NCBI RefSeq assembly: GCF_011634775.1
Contig: NZ_JAALXT010000004.1
Coordinates: forward strand, 248,001-312,000
Source of the DNA: Thalassoroseus pseudoceratinae
Lineage (GTDB): Bacteria > Planctomycetota > Planctomycetia > Planctomycetales > Planctomycetaceae
DNA length: 64,000 nucleotides
Direction of reading: 5' to 3'
A model generated the notes under the pieces. That model saw only the letters and a list, made by a program, of their open reading frames with translations, did not search any database and was not told where the DNA came from. Below, piece by piece: positions 16,210 through 24,349 of the stretch. Each line of letters opens with the position of its first letter. Position 1 is the stretch's first letter. The translations under genes and the position numbers were made by a program.

Positions 16210-18342
16210 TTATTGTTCGCTCTTTTCTTCGCTCGGAATGTCGCGACCGGTGATCTCGCCCAGCGTTTTTGCGTCGATCACTTTCTTCTCCAACAGCAAG
16301 TCCCGCAAGGTCTCAACGAGTGTTTGATTCTCTTTCAGGAAATCGGAAGCCCGTGAACATGCCTCCGCCAGGAGTGTTTTCACGCTGTCATCGAGGCGTT
16401 CAAGTTGCGTTGGCGACAGTGACCGATACCGCCCCGGAAAGCGTTCGTCGTCTGACTCATACCGCACAATTCCAACGTCATCGCCGCCCATGCCGAACTC
16501 TTCGACGAGTGCCCTCGCGATTTGAGTAGCACGCCGAAGATCATCCGCCGAACCAATCGAAAGATCATCACACAGCAGTCGTTCGGCTTCGCGACCACCC
16601 ATCAGAATACATAGGTCATCGAGCAGTTGCCCACGTGTGACAACGTATTTGTTGGTCGGGTCTTGATACTTGACGAATCCGAGCGCCCCGGCGGCATCGC
16701 CTTGGATCGAAATTCGCTCAATCGGCGTCGCATGCTCGCAAAACAGCGAACAAATTGCATGACCCGCTTCGTGCGTGGCGACCACGGTTTCCTCGCGTTT
16801 GGTCATTTGTGGACGGTCGATCCACTCGGTGAGTGCCCGTTCGATGTCTTCGGGTGACGTTGGTCGGTCGATGTCCTCTCGCAAGCGAATCCGCGCGAGT
16901 GCCCGACAGAGTGCATTGATATGGTCGCCACTAAAGCGTGTGCCCAGGACCGCTCCCTCGACGAAATCGCCGGTGCGTTTGACGGCGTATTCCAGCGTGG
17001 TGTCGGTCATGTCGAGATTCATCGAGCGATTATAAATCTCCAAAATCGCCCGACGATCATCACGACCGGGATAGGGGATGTGCAGATGAAACTCAAACCG
17101 CCCCGGTCGCAAGAGAGCCGGATCGAGACTTTCCACAAAGTTTGTTGTGCCAACTACGAACACGAGTTCTTCGGAGTGGAACCCGTCCATCTCGGTCAGC
17201 AACTGGTTGACCATCGAGTGTTCCACCCCCGAACCCGTGTAAGTCCCGCGAGCGGCGGCGAAGGAATCGAGTTCGTCGAACACAATAATCGATGGGGCAC
17301 TTTGCCGAGCGCGATGGAAGATCAACCGCAGGTTTTCTTCACTCTCGCCAACCCATCGACTTTTGAGTTCCGGTCCGGAGACGACCGTAATCGCCGCCCC
17401 CAGTGCCGTTGCCATGCCCTTTGCGAACAGCGTTTTCCCCGTTCCCGGCGGTCCCCAGAAAATCATGCCTCGCGGGATCAGCGATTCCATCTTTTTGATT
17501 TGGTCGGGATCGGTCTGTTTGTCCTTGGCTTGCAGGACATCCAGAATCTCGGCCCGCAACCGTTTCTTGACTTTCGCATAGCCGCCGACGTCGTCTTCGA
17601 GATCGACGTTCGGAACTTCCAAAGTCCCGCCGAGCGTGGCTTGTCGAACTTGCTCGATGGCGTGTCGCGGGTTGTTCGGGTAGTCCTCACCTTCCAGCGT
17701 CGAAAGCATCTTCCGCAACCGGGCAGCGTTCATGCCGGAGACGTGTTTATACAGTGCCCACGGATTGAAATCCTTGCCGAACTTACGGGCCTCCTTTTGC
17801 GTGATGAGATGCTGCAATCGCTCGCGACCGATGCCGAGCAAGCTGTACCGCTTCGGAAAGAGATTCTCGATCACTTGCGGCAACGGAAACGACGGATCTT
17901 TGAACCCCAGCCAAACGAGTTCCGGATTTTCGTAGAGCAGGGGAATGACTTCACGTGCTTCCGATGTGAGCCCGCCTTGACTCGTCGTGAGCAAATCCAA
18001 GTGAGGCAACACAACGACACGTTTCTCGACCGCACCGCGAACGGCGTTTCGCAATTGCGAGATCAACGTGCCCACAAACGACGGCGGCCCCATCGCCCCG
18101 GCTGACTCATTCGGATTCGGTCGCCCGTCGAGAAACAAACATTTGAGATCATGTTCTCTTAGTCTTCCTCGTACCGACATAAACACAAAGGGAGCCAAGT
18201 CCTTCTCACACTCCACCAACGCCGGCAACCCCCGCACCAAGTCCCCCGCCATCCCCGCGAGTTCATGCGGATAAGCGAGATCCACCGCTTGTGGCGTTGA
18301 AAGCTCTTGTGGTAGTGATGATTCAGGAACTAGTGTCGACAT
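16210..18342 (-). CDS. Soluble FtsH-like AAA+ ATPase with M41 zinc-peptidase domain
   Basis: A 710-residue ATP-dependent protease. Residues 30-240 look like a degenerate AAA module: a Walker-B-like VVVLPHLDLL (109-118) but no Walker A. Residues about 250-500 are an active AAA domain: Walker A GPPGTGKT (297-304), Walker B IIVFDELD (352-359), arginine fingers in RPGRF (412-416). Residues 515-700 are the M41 peptidase: HEAGH (524-528) and the third zinc ligand, Asp, in GSADDLRRA near 600. Classical FtsH has two N-terminal membrane segments; none is present here, so this protein should be cytosolic. It sits with a MoxR ATPase and unknown partners, the layout of FtsH-vWA-MoxR ternary systems. Targets are unknown. 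Confidence 0.93.
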   Translation of the reverse strand: MSTLVPESSLPQELSTPQAVDLAYPHELAGMAGDLVRGLPALVECEKDLAPFVFMSVRGRLREHDLKCLFLDGRPNPNESAGAMGPPSFVGTLISQLRNAVRGAVEKRVVVLPHLDLLTTSQGGLTSEAREVIPLLYENPELVWLGFKDPSFPLPQVIENLFPKRYSLLGIGRERLQHLITQKEARKFGKDFNPWALYKHVSGMNAARLRKMLSTLEGEDYPNNPRHAIEQVRQATLGGTLEVPNVDLEDDVGGYAKVKKRLRAEILDVLQAKDKQTDPDQIKKMESLIPRGMIFWGPPGTGKTLFAKGMATALGAAITVVSGPELKSRWVGESEENLRLIFHRARQSAPSIIVFDELDSFAAARGTYTGSGVEHSMVNQLLTEMDGFHSEELVFVVGTTNFVESLDPALLRPGRFEFHLHIPYPGRDDRRAILEIYNRSMNLDMTDTTLEYAVKRTGDFVEGAVLGTRFSGDHINALCRALARIRLREDIDRPTSPEDIERALTEWIDRPQMTKREETVVATHEAGHAICSLFCEHATPIERISIQGDAAGALGFVKYQDPTNKYVVTRGQLLDDLCILMGGREAERLLCDDLSIGSADDLRRATQIARALVEEFGMGGDDVGIVRYESDDERFPGRYRSLSPTQLERLDDSVKTLLAEACSRASDFLKENQTLVETLRDLLLEKKVIDAKTLGEITGRDIPSEEKSEQ

Positions 18343-18382
18343 GAAAACTCTATCTTTCAGGGCAGTCTCTTAATTCAGCATC

Positions 18383-18439
18383 GTAGGTCAGGCTGTGCCT
18401 GACATCGCATCAGGAATCGTCAGGCACAGCCTGACCTAC
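18383..18439. repeat. Perfect 21-bp inverted repeat (REP/MITE-like)
   Basis: Arms 18383-18403 and 18419-18439 are exact reverse complements (GTAGGTCAGGCTGTGCCTGA...), separated by 15 bases. It lies between the FtsH-like gene and the HEPN-like gene. The length and perfection suggest a REP-type or MITE-type mobile repeat; no T-run follows on either strand, so it is not an ordinary terminator. Confidence 0.85.
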
Positions 18440-18485
18440 TTCAATTGCTTTAGCCAACAGTTCGCGTATTTCCCACCACCGAGGA

Positions 18486-18971
18486 TCATTGAAAGACGGA
18501 CGCCCTGACCGGGTCTTCAATCGCGCCGAGCAATCGCCGCGCGAACTCCGTAAGCTCATCGATATCAAAATTGTGAGGATCATATATTGTTTCTAGACTT
18601 TCGAAATACTCGAACTCCTTTTTAAGATACAGGCGATTCGCCAAAGCTAGGACTTCTCGATCTCCACAAGAAACCTCTAAATAGTTTCCAAGTCCTTGCT
18701 CCACCGCTATTTCGAGCGCTTTCTCCAGATTGTGGTTTAGTTTCTTGCAATCATTGCGATTGAATCCTACTGAGCGCAAAAACGCCTTGAATGAGAGTTC
18801 AATGGAATGACAAACGAGATAATAAGGTATCGGCGAAAAGCGATTCTTAGGCGGTGCAAACGCATCCGCAGCAGCAAGGAAGTCCGTAGCATAATGCCGC
18901 GACCAGTACCCATCGACTCGCATCACCGCTTCATCCGGTTGAATCACGACATTAACACGCTTCTCGTCCAT
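18486..18971 (-). CDS. HEPN-like small protein
   Basis: A 161-residue, all-helical protein. The segment PIPYYLVCHSIELSFKAFLRSVG followed by KKLNHNLEKALEIA matches the pattern of HEPN-type proteins, which pair a helix for dimerisation with an Asn-His or Asp-His near the second helix. The canonical RNase motif R-x4-6-H is not clear, so nuclease activity is uncertain. The gene is flanked on each side by a palindromic repeat (18383-18439 and 19139-19173) and is more AT-rich than its neighbours, which suggests it was inserted into the FtsH-MoxR group. It may be a defence or toxin-like passenger. Confidence 0.65.
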   Translation of the reverse strand: MDEKRVNVVIQPDEAVMRVDGYWSRHYATDFLAAADAFAPPKNRFSPIPYYLVCHSIELSFKAFLRSVGFNRNDCKKLNHNLEKALEIAVEQGLGNYLEVSCGDREVLALANRLYLKKEFEYFESLETIYDPHNFDIDELTEFARRLLGAIEDPVRASVFQ

Positions 18972-19138
18972 ACTACATCTTGCCCTGTTTGTGCCTTACT
19001 CTTGAAACTGCTAGAAAACGCTTTGTCGCAGGCTAAGACTTGTCCCAAAATATGACTACGAAGCATGCGGTTCAGCTTGCAATATTGCAGAGTTAACGAG
19101 CAATGCATGCTTGCGGATCACTGTTTAGGTGCTCACTT

Positions 19139-19173
19139 GTAGGGTGCGTAACGCTTCGCTGCACGCACCCTAC
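19139..19173. repeat. Short inverted repeat upstream of the HEPN-like gene
   Basis: Arms GTAGGGTGCGT (19139-19149) and ACGCACCCTAC (19163-19173) are exact reverse complements around 13 bases. Both this repeat and the 21-bp one nearby begin with GTAGG and so may belong to related REP families. Confidence 0.75.
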
Positions 19174-19215
19174 GACTGACAACTGCCCCCCCACCACTGA
19201 CAACCCACAAAACAA

Positions 19216-19788
19216 TCAAACCTCTAACACAATCGTCAAGGAGCCGCTTTCGCGGTCTTCGGTGAGTTCTTTGATTTGACCGAGTTGGCTTGCTTTTTCT
19301 TTTAATGCATCGGCGGTGACGCGGTTGACGGCTTGGTCGAGGTCGCCTTTGAGGTCTCGCAACTCGGCTTCCAAACGGTCGGTGAGTTCCTTTTGCAATT
19401 GGCGTTCTTGTTGGTCGGCTTGACGGTTCATGTCGTCGACGGCTTGTTCCCGCAGCGAGGCTTCGACGTTCTCACGGGTTTGAGCACCCCAATCATCGTA
19501 GACGTTGCCGGACTTCTCGGCTTCCAACGTGACTTCATTCTCGGATTCAATGCGAGCCGTCACCGTGGCGGTTTTCGGATCGACTTCCACAACCACGCCG
19601 TTCTGTTCGCGTTTGAGCACGTCGCCATCGCGTTCGAAGCCGAGGTTCACCAACTCGGCTTCCAACAACTCGGCCATGCGTTCGGCCGGTAGGATTTCGA
19701 GCAGTTCGAGTTGTGTACTGACATGGTCGCTGGCGCGGATGACCCGTTGCAGCGATTCGCTGACTTGAATGCGGTAGGCACGACTCAT
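19216..19788 (-). CDS. Unknown protein of the FtsH-MoxR cluster (190 residues)
   Basis: Family not recognised with confidence. Residues 1-90 contain a compact alpha/beta domain: LLEAELVNLGFERDGDVLKREQNGVVVEVDPKTATVTARIE has the repeated strand pattern of a small ligand- or peptide-binding fold. Residues 100-170 are a long charged coiled coil (QADQQERQLQKELTDRLEAELRDLKGDLDQAVNRV). The start ATG 19788 is chosen because AAAGGA precedes it; a longer frame has no support. It sits 47 bases after the 349-aa gene and is part of the same minus-strand group; in published FtsH ternary loci such small partners are given 'X' labels. Confidence 0.7.
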   Translation of the reverse strand: MSRAYRIQVSESLQRVIRASDHVSTQLELLEILPAERMAELLEAELVNLGFERDGDVLKREQNGVVVEVDPKTATVTARIESENEVTLEAEKSGNVYDDWGAQTRENVEASLREQAVDDMNRQADQQERQLQKELTDRLEAELRDLKGDLDQAVNRVTADALKEKASQLGQIKELTEDRESGSLTIVLEV

Positions 19789-19835
19789 GAATTCATCCTT
19801 TGAATGAGCTTTCGGATTGGACCGGAGCGAATTGC

Positions 19836-20885
19836 TCAGTTTGCGATATCCGCCTGCGACGCCAACCGACGCGAACGAGCGGTGACGGTGTCGCCGTCGA
19901 GTTGTTCCCAATCCAACTTCCAATGCTGGGCGATTTCGTATTCTTCATCATAATAACCGATGCTGCGGGCCCAGTCGTTCCAATTCATCAACCGCTCCGC
20001 GAGCGTGAATGTTCCAAACGCCTGCTGATACAATTCCGCACGCTCGGCCATGCGAAAATCGTCGAGGTTGACCTTTTCCAACCACGGCGTTCGAGCGGTT
20101 TCGTCATCGGGCAGAAGCTGATTCCAAACATCGAACAAGAAGCGAACTAAATCCCGACGCTGAAGTTTTTCGACCGCCGTGAGATACTCATTCAGCAAAT
20201 TCCGGTGGAACCGTGACGCAATCAATAACTGAGCCGGTGAACGAATTTCGCGTTTCGCTTGCTCCGTCATGATCCACGAACCAGCCAGACGCGATTGCAT
20301 CACTTCCAAGATGGCCAAGCCGGCCTCGTCGGTGAGCCAAGGTTCCATGTCGGCCGATTGTTTCGGTGGAGCATCGAGGAAATCACGGGCATGAAGCAAC
20401 TGAACGAGCAGATTCTCCCGCATGACCGGCCAAGTCTGCAACTCCTTGCCCAACCCGGACTCGTGAAAAGCGTCGTAGATGGCAAAGTGCAGCCAGCGAT
20501 CACCAAGTGTGAGGCTTTTCAGCGGACGCTTGCGGAAAAATGGATGACCGGCGGAGAATGTTGTCATCCCGATGAGAAATTCAACGGTTCTGGATGAGAA
20601 ACTCAGTCCCAATCGGTCGCTCGATGTGCGTTCCCAGAGTCGGCCGGTCGCTGAGCGTTCGCCCCGCAGGAAGCGTTCGCGTCGCCAACCGCCCAAACGA
20701 GCCAGTGTCGACACCGTGCCTTTCGCGAGGATATCTTCGATCACGACAATGGCATCGCGGCCCAGACATTTCGGAGCATCCATGTCCCGCAGAACGTTTT
20801 TCACCGCCCGCTCCGTCGTCCCCCGTCCGAAGACGGCCTGCAAGATTTGCAGCAAGCTGTTTTCAAACCGATTGACGACACGCAT
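19836..20885 (-). CDS. Unknown protein of the FtsH-MoxR cluster (349 residues)
   Basis: No recognised catalytic motif. The sequence is mostly helical and rich in Trp and Arg (FLFDVWNQLLPDDETARTPWLEKVNLDDFRMAERAELYQQAFG). No signal peptide or membrane segment. It lies between the radical-SAM gene (94 bases upstream) and the 190-aa gene, all on the minus strand. It is probably a core accessory protein of the cluster, because it is placed the way such partners are in FtsH-type ternary systems; that is inference from context. Confidence 0.7.
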   Translation of the reverse strand: MRVVNRFENSLLQILQAVFGRGTTERAVKNVLRDMDAPKCLGRDAIVVIEDILAKGTVSTLARLGGWRRERFLRGERSATGRLWERTSSDRLGLSFSSRTVEFLIGMTTFSAGHPFFRKRPLKSLTLGDRWLHFAIYDAFHESGLGKELQTWPVMRENLLVQLLHARDFLDAPPKQSADMEPWLTDEAGLAILEVMQSRLAGSWIMTEQAKREIRSPAQLLIASRFHRNLLNEYLTAVEKLQRRDLVRFLFDVWNQLLPDDETARTPWLEKVNLDDFRMAERAELYQQAFGTFTLAERLMNWNDWARSIGYYDEEYEIAQHWKLDWEQLDGDTVTARSRRLASQADIAN

Positions 20886-20979
20886 GCGAATGCCAGAAGT
20901 TCGAGGATGGTTGGCGGAACGTCGAGGATAGCAAACGACACGGAAACTTGCATTTGCCAGACCTGTTCACTCAGCAGGT

Positions 20980-21618
20980 TCAGCTTTCTGACGAAGGTTT
21001 GATTCGCCGCCAGACTCCGACTGCCGATGGGGCGGGAAAACCATTGACGGTCACTTGTCCATTCTGCAAACGAATTTCGAGCGTGTCGGATTCATCCCAA
21101 GAGGCGGAGTCCGGATGGTACCGCTCGGTCAGGAAGTGAATTTGCTGGTTTTGTGAGCCGATCCAACGTCGGGTAGTATCCGGTTGGTCGCGGAGATACG
21201 GCCCGTCGACGAGCAAGTCCGTCTCGGCGAGTAGTTCCTGCACGTGAGCTTCGGGCCGAGCTTTCAATTCATTCAGAGTGAAGCCGGTGAAGATCATCAC
21301 GCTGCCGCCATGATCGCGAACCCCGCCCGCAAAGACCTCGACACCCGGATGCGAAAAAGGTTCGCCTCCGAGCAAGGTGACGCCTTCAATATGCGGATTC
21401 GCTTCGACCGCGTGGCGGAATTGCGTCAGAAGCTCTGAGACGCCGACCGAATGACCGCCGGAAAAGGGGAGCATTTCGGGGTTGCAACAGCCGGGACAAC
21501 GGAGCGGGCACCCCTGCAACCACACCGCAAACCGATGCCCGGGACCTTCCGCCTGCGTATCGGCGACGATTTGTGCAACTTGGAGGATAAACGACGATGA
21601 GTTCGATGTTTCCGACAT
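20980..21618 (-). CDS. Radical-SAM protein, NrdG/activase-like
   Basis: A 212-residue protein with the iron-sulfur motif CxxxCxxC at Cys37, Cys41 and Cys44 (LQGCPLRCPGCCN), and the glycine-rich SAM-binding stretch GVTLLGGEPF. The size and the position of the cluster match 4Fe-4S single-cluster activases such as NrdG, which generate a 5'-deoxyadenosyl radical. There is no ribonucleotide reductase nearby. The gene is the most upstream of the FtsH-MoxR group and may modify a partner protein; this is a guess from position. Confidence 0.85.
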   Translation of the reverse strand: MSETSNSSSFILQVAQIVADTQAEGPGHRFAVWLQGCPLRCPGCCNPEMLPFSGGHSVGVSELLTQFRHAVEANPHIEGVTLLGGEPFSHPGVEVFAGGVRDHGGSVMIFTGFTLNELKARPEAHVQELLAETDLLVDGPYLRDQPDTTRRWIGSQNQQIHFLTERYHPDSASWDESDTLEIRLQNGQVTVNGFPAPSAVGVWRRIKPSSES

Positions 21619-21673
21619 GCGGGTATTGTATGACCGCTGTCAAACACGAGACAAGAGCCGGAATCAAGGAAAG

Positions 21674-22828
21674 CTACTCGGATTGACTGTAGGAGAAATG
21701 CCGTTTGAGGCTCAACATGGGACGTTCAACAAGAAGATAGAGGATTGCCGAAACGAGTCCACTCAACGAAACCGTCACCGCAAACAGAACGAACCATGCG
21801 GGTAAACCCGAGTTCTTTGATGCTAGTAACAGCTCTTCTCGATATCCCCTCAGAGCGATATAAAAAATGATGTAGTGGCAGACATATAGACCATAACTCA
21901 GCTTCGCGACAGGGCGGAAGATCCTCCAGGAAAGAAACCGTACGGGAACGGAGTTGGGATGGCTAATCAGAAACCGCAGTAACGCCGGAAATACAAGGGC
22001 GAAGAAACTCGTCAATAAACATGCAGCGAATTTATGAATGCCAGGGAGGTTCTCCAACCCTCGCAAATGCATCAAGGCGAGCAGAACGAGTAGGCCGACC
22101 CCGGTGAGCAAACTGTGTAACAACCGTGTATTGACGGCTGCCGGGTTGCGAACCATCCAAGCCACAAGTCCGCCGCCGAGCAGTGCGTCGACTCGTAATG
22201 GCGTGGCGGTATAGATAGGAAAACTATGAATACATGAACTAAAGTATAGATTATATTTCCAAGCCATCGATGCACAGATTCCAACCAAACAAATGGTGCC
22301 TAGATGTCTAACAGGTATAGTGAAGACCACAAGTGGCCATAGCAAGTAAAACTGCTCTTCAACGGCTAGGGACCAAAAATGATTGATTGTAGCAGGGTAT
22401 ACAAACTGATTGATCTCCCAGATATACCAATTGAACGTGTAGGTCCAACACCAGGGTTCGGCCTGTTGGGGGGTAATTGGGGTGGTGTGAATAAACTGAG
22501 GCAAGACCCAAAAAACAACGACCAGCCAAAAGTAATACAGGGGGAACACACGCAGCGTACGGCGTGCGAGGAAAGTCGACCAGCGTTTGGAGTCATCGCG
22601 AGTATCTAGCAAGATTCCAGTAATAAGGAACCCCGAAAGAACAAAAAAGAGATCGACGCCGCACCACATTAACCCAACGATCCACGACAACCAAGCCGTA
22701 GCACCATCTGTCGGGACCGCCAAGCAGTGGAACAAGAGTACAAAGCCGATGGCAATCGCTCGGAGACCATCGAGTTCCGGTTGATAGATCGCAGACTTCC
22801 GCGAACTAGGATGAACATCACTCGTCAT
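21674..22828 (-). CDS. Membrane acyltransferase, OafA/YrhL (acyltransferase 3) family
   Basis: A 384-residue integral membrane protein that O-acetylates or acylates cell-surface sugars. The family signatures are present: YQPELDGLRAIAI near the N-terminus, a catalytic-region His in FVLLFHCLA, CGVDLFFVLSGFLITGILL, and the arginine segment FLARRTLRVFPLYYFWL. About ten hydrophobic segments follow. It is minus strand, 55 bases upstream of the radical-SAM gene's start, but its function is unrelated and it has a higher AT content, so I treat it as separate. Substrate unknown. Confidence 0.9.
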   Translation of the reverse strand: MTSDVHPSSRKSAIYQPELDGLRAIAIGFVLLFHCLAVPTDGATAWLSWIVGLMWCGVDLFFVLSGFLITGILLDTRDDSKRWSTFLARRTLRVFPLYYFWLVVVFWVLPQFIHTTPITPQQAEPWCWTYTFNWYIWEINQFVYPATINHFWSLAVEEQFYLLWPLVVFTIPVRHLGTICLVGICASMAWKYNLYFSSCIHSFPIYTATPLRVDALLGGGLVAWMVRNPAAVNTRLLHSLLTGVGLLVLLALMHLRGLENLPGIHKFAACLLTSFFALVFPALLRFLISHPNSVPVRFLSWRIFRPVAKLSYGLYVCHYIIFYIALRGYREELLLASKNSGLPAWFVLFAVTVSLSGLVSAILYLLVERPMLSLKRHFSYSQSE

Positions 22829-23049
22829 TTGCTAGGCCTCCCGGCGAACAAGCAAGCCCGTGGAACTGCAAAACAGACCGCTGAACGCTATGAGTTTTGG
22901 TTCGCAAATGCGAGACAATCGCGGACGATAGAAACAGTAAAGATGATTCGAGTGGATCCTGCATAGCGATCATTTTAAGACCGCAAGACAGGCAGACACA
23001 AGCGGCAAATTACCGAAGACAATGATTAACGAGCAACTCAAGCCGAGCG

Positions 23050-23087
23050 ACCAGAGCCAAACGCTAGGATTCGTGTTTGGCTCTGGT
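23050..23087. repeat. Inverted repeat downstream of the HNH gene
   Basis: Arms ACCAGAGCCAAAC (23050-23062) and GTTTGGCTCTGGT (23075-23087) are exact reverse complements with a 12-base loop. On the minus strand it lies just past the HNH gene's stop. There is no T-run, so it may be a dispersed repeat or a processing hairpin. Confidence 0.7.
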
Positions 23088-23114
23088 CTCTGGTGACTCG
23101 ACTCTGAACTCAAC

Positions 23115-23711
23115 TTAGTCCTGAAGTTCCACGTTCCAGTACGCTTCGCTGATGAATTTGCTCCAACTGTCGATTCGTTCGCCTCGGGTGGCGTAGAATG
23201 GTCGCCAGTTGGGGCGGACGGGTTTCTTCAGCAATGGCATCCCGGCTTGATGGGGAGTCATGTTCGCTTTGCGACTATTACAGTCCACACAGGCGAGCAC
23301 GCAGTTTTCCCAACTCGACGTTCCACCCTCGGATCGGGGGAGAACGTGGTCGATCGTGAGTTCTTCTTTGCCCGGTTGTTCGCCGCAATATTGGCAGGTA
23401 AACCGGTCGCGTTTGAAGATGTTTCGACGGCTAAAAGTGACTGTATTCGTCGGAACACGATCGTACCGCGTGAGCGAAATCACCTCCGGCACACGGAGTC
23501 GCGAGCTGACGGTCCGCACGACCGGTTCGTCATCTTGCGGAGCGAGTTTCGCCCAATCACTCCAACTGTAAAGCTGATAGTCTTGCGGATCGACAATTCG
23601 AGCCGTTCCGTTCCAGACCATCACTAGAGATCGCGAGACCGTCGCCACGCCCACCGGTTGCCAGTTCCGGTTCAGCATCAACGTCGGTCGTTGCAACACC
23701 GCCGAGACCAT
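23115..23711 (-). CDS. HNH endonuclease-family protein
   Basis: A 198-residue protein with a zinc-bound HNH domain in its C-terminal half: FTCQYCGEQ, LTIDHVLPRSEGGTSSWENCV and LACVDCNSRKANMTP, giving two CxxC zinc pairs around the His of the active site. The N-terminal half (LMLNRNWQPVGVATVSRSLVMVWNG) is typical of the single-gene planctomycete and cyanobacterial HNH family, whose target is not known. ATG 23711 is preceded by AGGAGGACGTG, a very strong ribosome site, which decides the start. It is a free-standing gene, with an intrinsic terminator about 180 bases upstream on the same strand. Confidence 0.9.
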   Translation of the reverse strand: MVSAVLQRPTLMLNRNWQPVGVATVSRSLVMVWNGTARIVDPQDYQLYSWSDWAKLAPQDDEPVVRTVSSRLRVPEVISLTRYDRVPTNTVTFSRRNIFKRDRFTCQYCGEQPGKEELTIDHVLPRSEGGTSSWENCVLACVDCNSRKANMTPHQAGMPLLKKPVRPNWRPFYATRGERIDSWSKFISEAYWNVELQD

Positions 23712-23890
23712 CACGTCCTCCTGGAATTTCACCGAGTTGTTGACCGCTCGGTGTCCGAGTCGGTTCGGTGACCTCAAGGAAATTGACCAAATATGTTTTG
23801 GGAATTGCCCGCTCACAACATTTCGGTCGTTGCCCTCAGACGTTTGCCGAAGGGGAAAACCTCAAACTGTGAGTGTTTTGGTCAATCCAC

Positions 23891-23920
23891 AAAAAAACCC
23901 GATGCCGAGACGACACCGGG
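23891..23920 (-). terminator. Orphan intrinsic terminator on the minus strand
   Basis: Minus-strand reading: arm CCCGGTG, nine-base loop, arm CATCGGG (seven pairs, one G-U), then TTTTTTT. No minus-strand protein gene lies between it and 24350, so it must end a non-coding RNA or attenuate the leader of the HNH gene. Confidence 0.7.
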
Positions 23921-24140
23921 GTCCTATCATGCGGACTGGCCGCTGGACACAATACTCGTCTGCAATCGCCCCGGACACACACCGTAGTCCCGCGTTCGTT
24001 TCAGAACGCTGGTTCCCAACGGAGTGGGTCGCAAGAGAGAGATCGCAGATCGTCTTGTCATCGTCGTCTTGGTATGGTTTGCAGGTGTAGACCCGTCTCG
24101 CACCGGGAAGGTTCGCGACAGATGTTTAACGCATCCTAGC
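23891..24140 (-). ncRNA. Candidate small RNA ending at the orphan terminator
   Basis: Suggested only by the terminator at 23891-23920 and the GC-rich stretch before it. I compared it by eye with RNase P, tmRNA, SRP RNA and 6S signatures and saw none. The 5' end is a guess placed at the change from AT-rich to GC-rich sequence. Confidence 0.3.
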
Positions 24141-24349
24141 GAAACGATCGGGAAATTACGCCTTCGGAATTGCGAATTCTTATTCATATATTGTTGACGC
24201 GATGACGTCGGTCGGCAAGTCCACGAGGACATTCGAATGATAAATTCAACGCCACGAGAGAATTTCTCTGTCCACGACTTTCGACTTTTCGACATACCAA
24301 GGGATACAATCCCACCAGTTCATCGAGTCGGTGGAAAAAGGGAGTTGGT

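Larger units (their letters stand above)
23712..24349. other. Long intergenic region with an orphan terminator
   Basis: About 640 bases between the minus-strand HNH gene and the plus-strand peptidase/hydrolase gene. Short open frames are present on both strands but none looks like protein. The middle part (about 23,890-24,140) is GC-rich and ends, on the minus strand, in an intrinsic terminator, unlike its AT-rich right part. Confidence 0.5.

Noticed and set aside
16921-18105. Plus-strand frame of 394 codons
   Set aside because: Antisense of the FtsH-like protease; the minus strand carries all catalytic motifs.
23880-24140. Possible RNase P, tmRNA, SRP or 6S RNA
   Set aside because: Searched by eye for the conserved core sequences of each; none was found on either strand, so only an unnamed candidate is reported.
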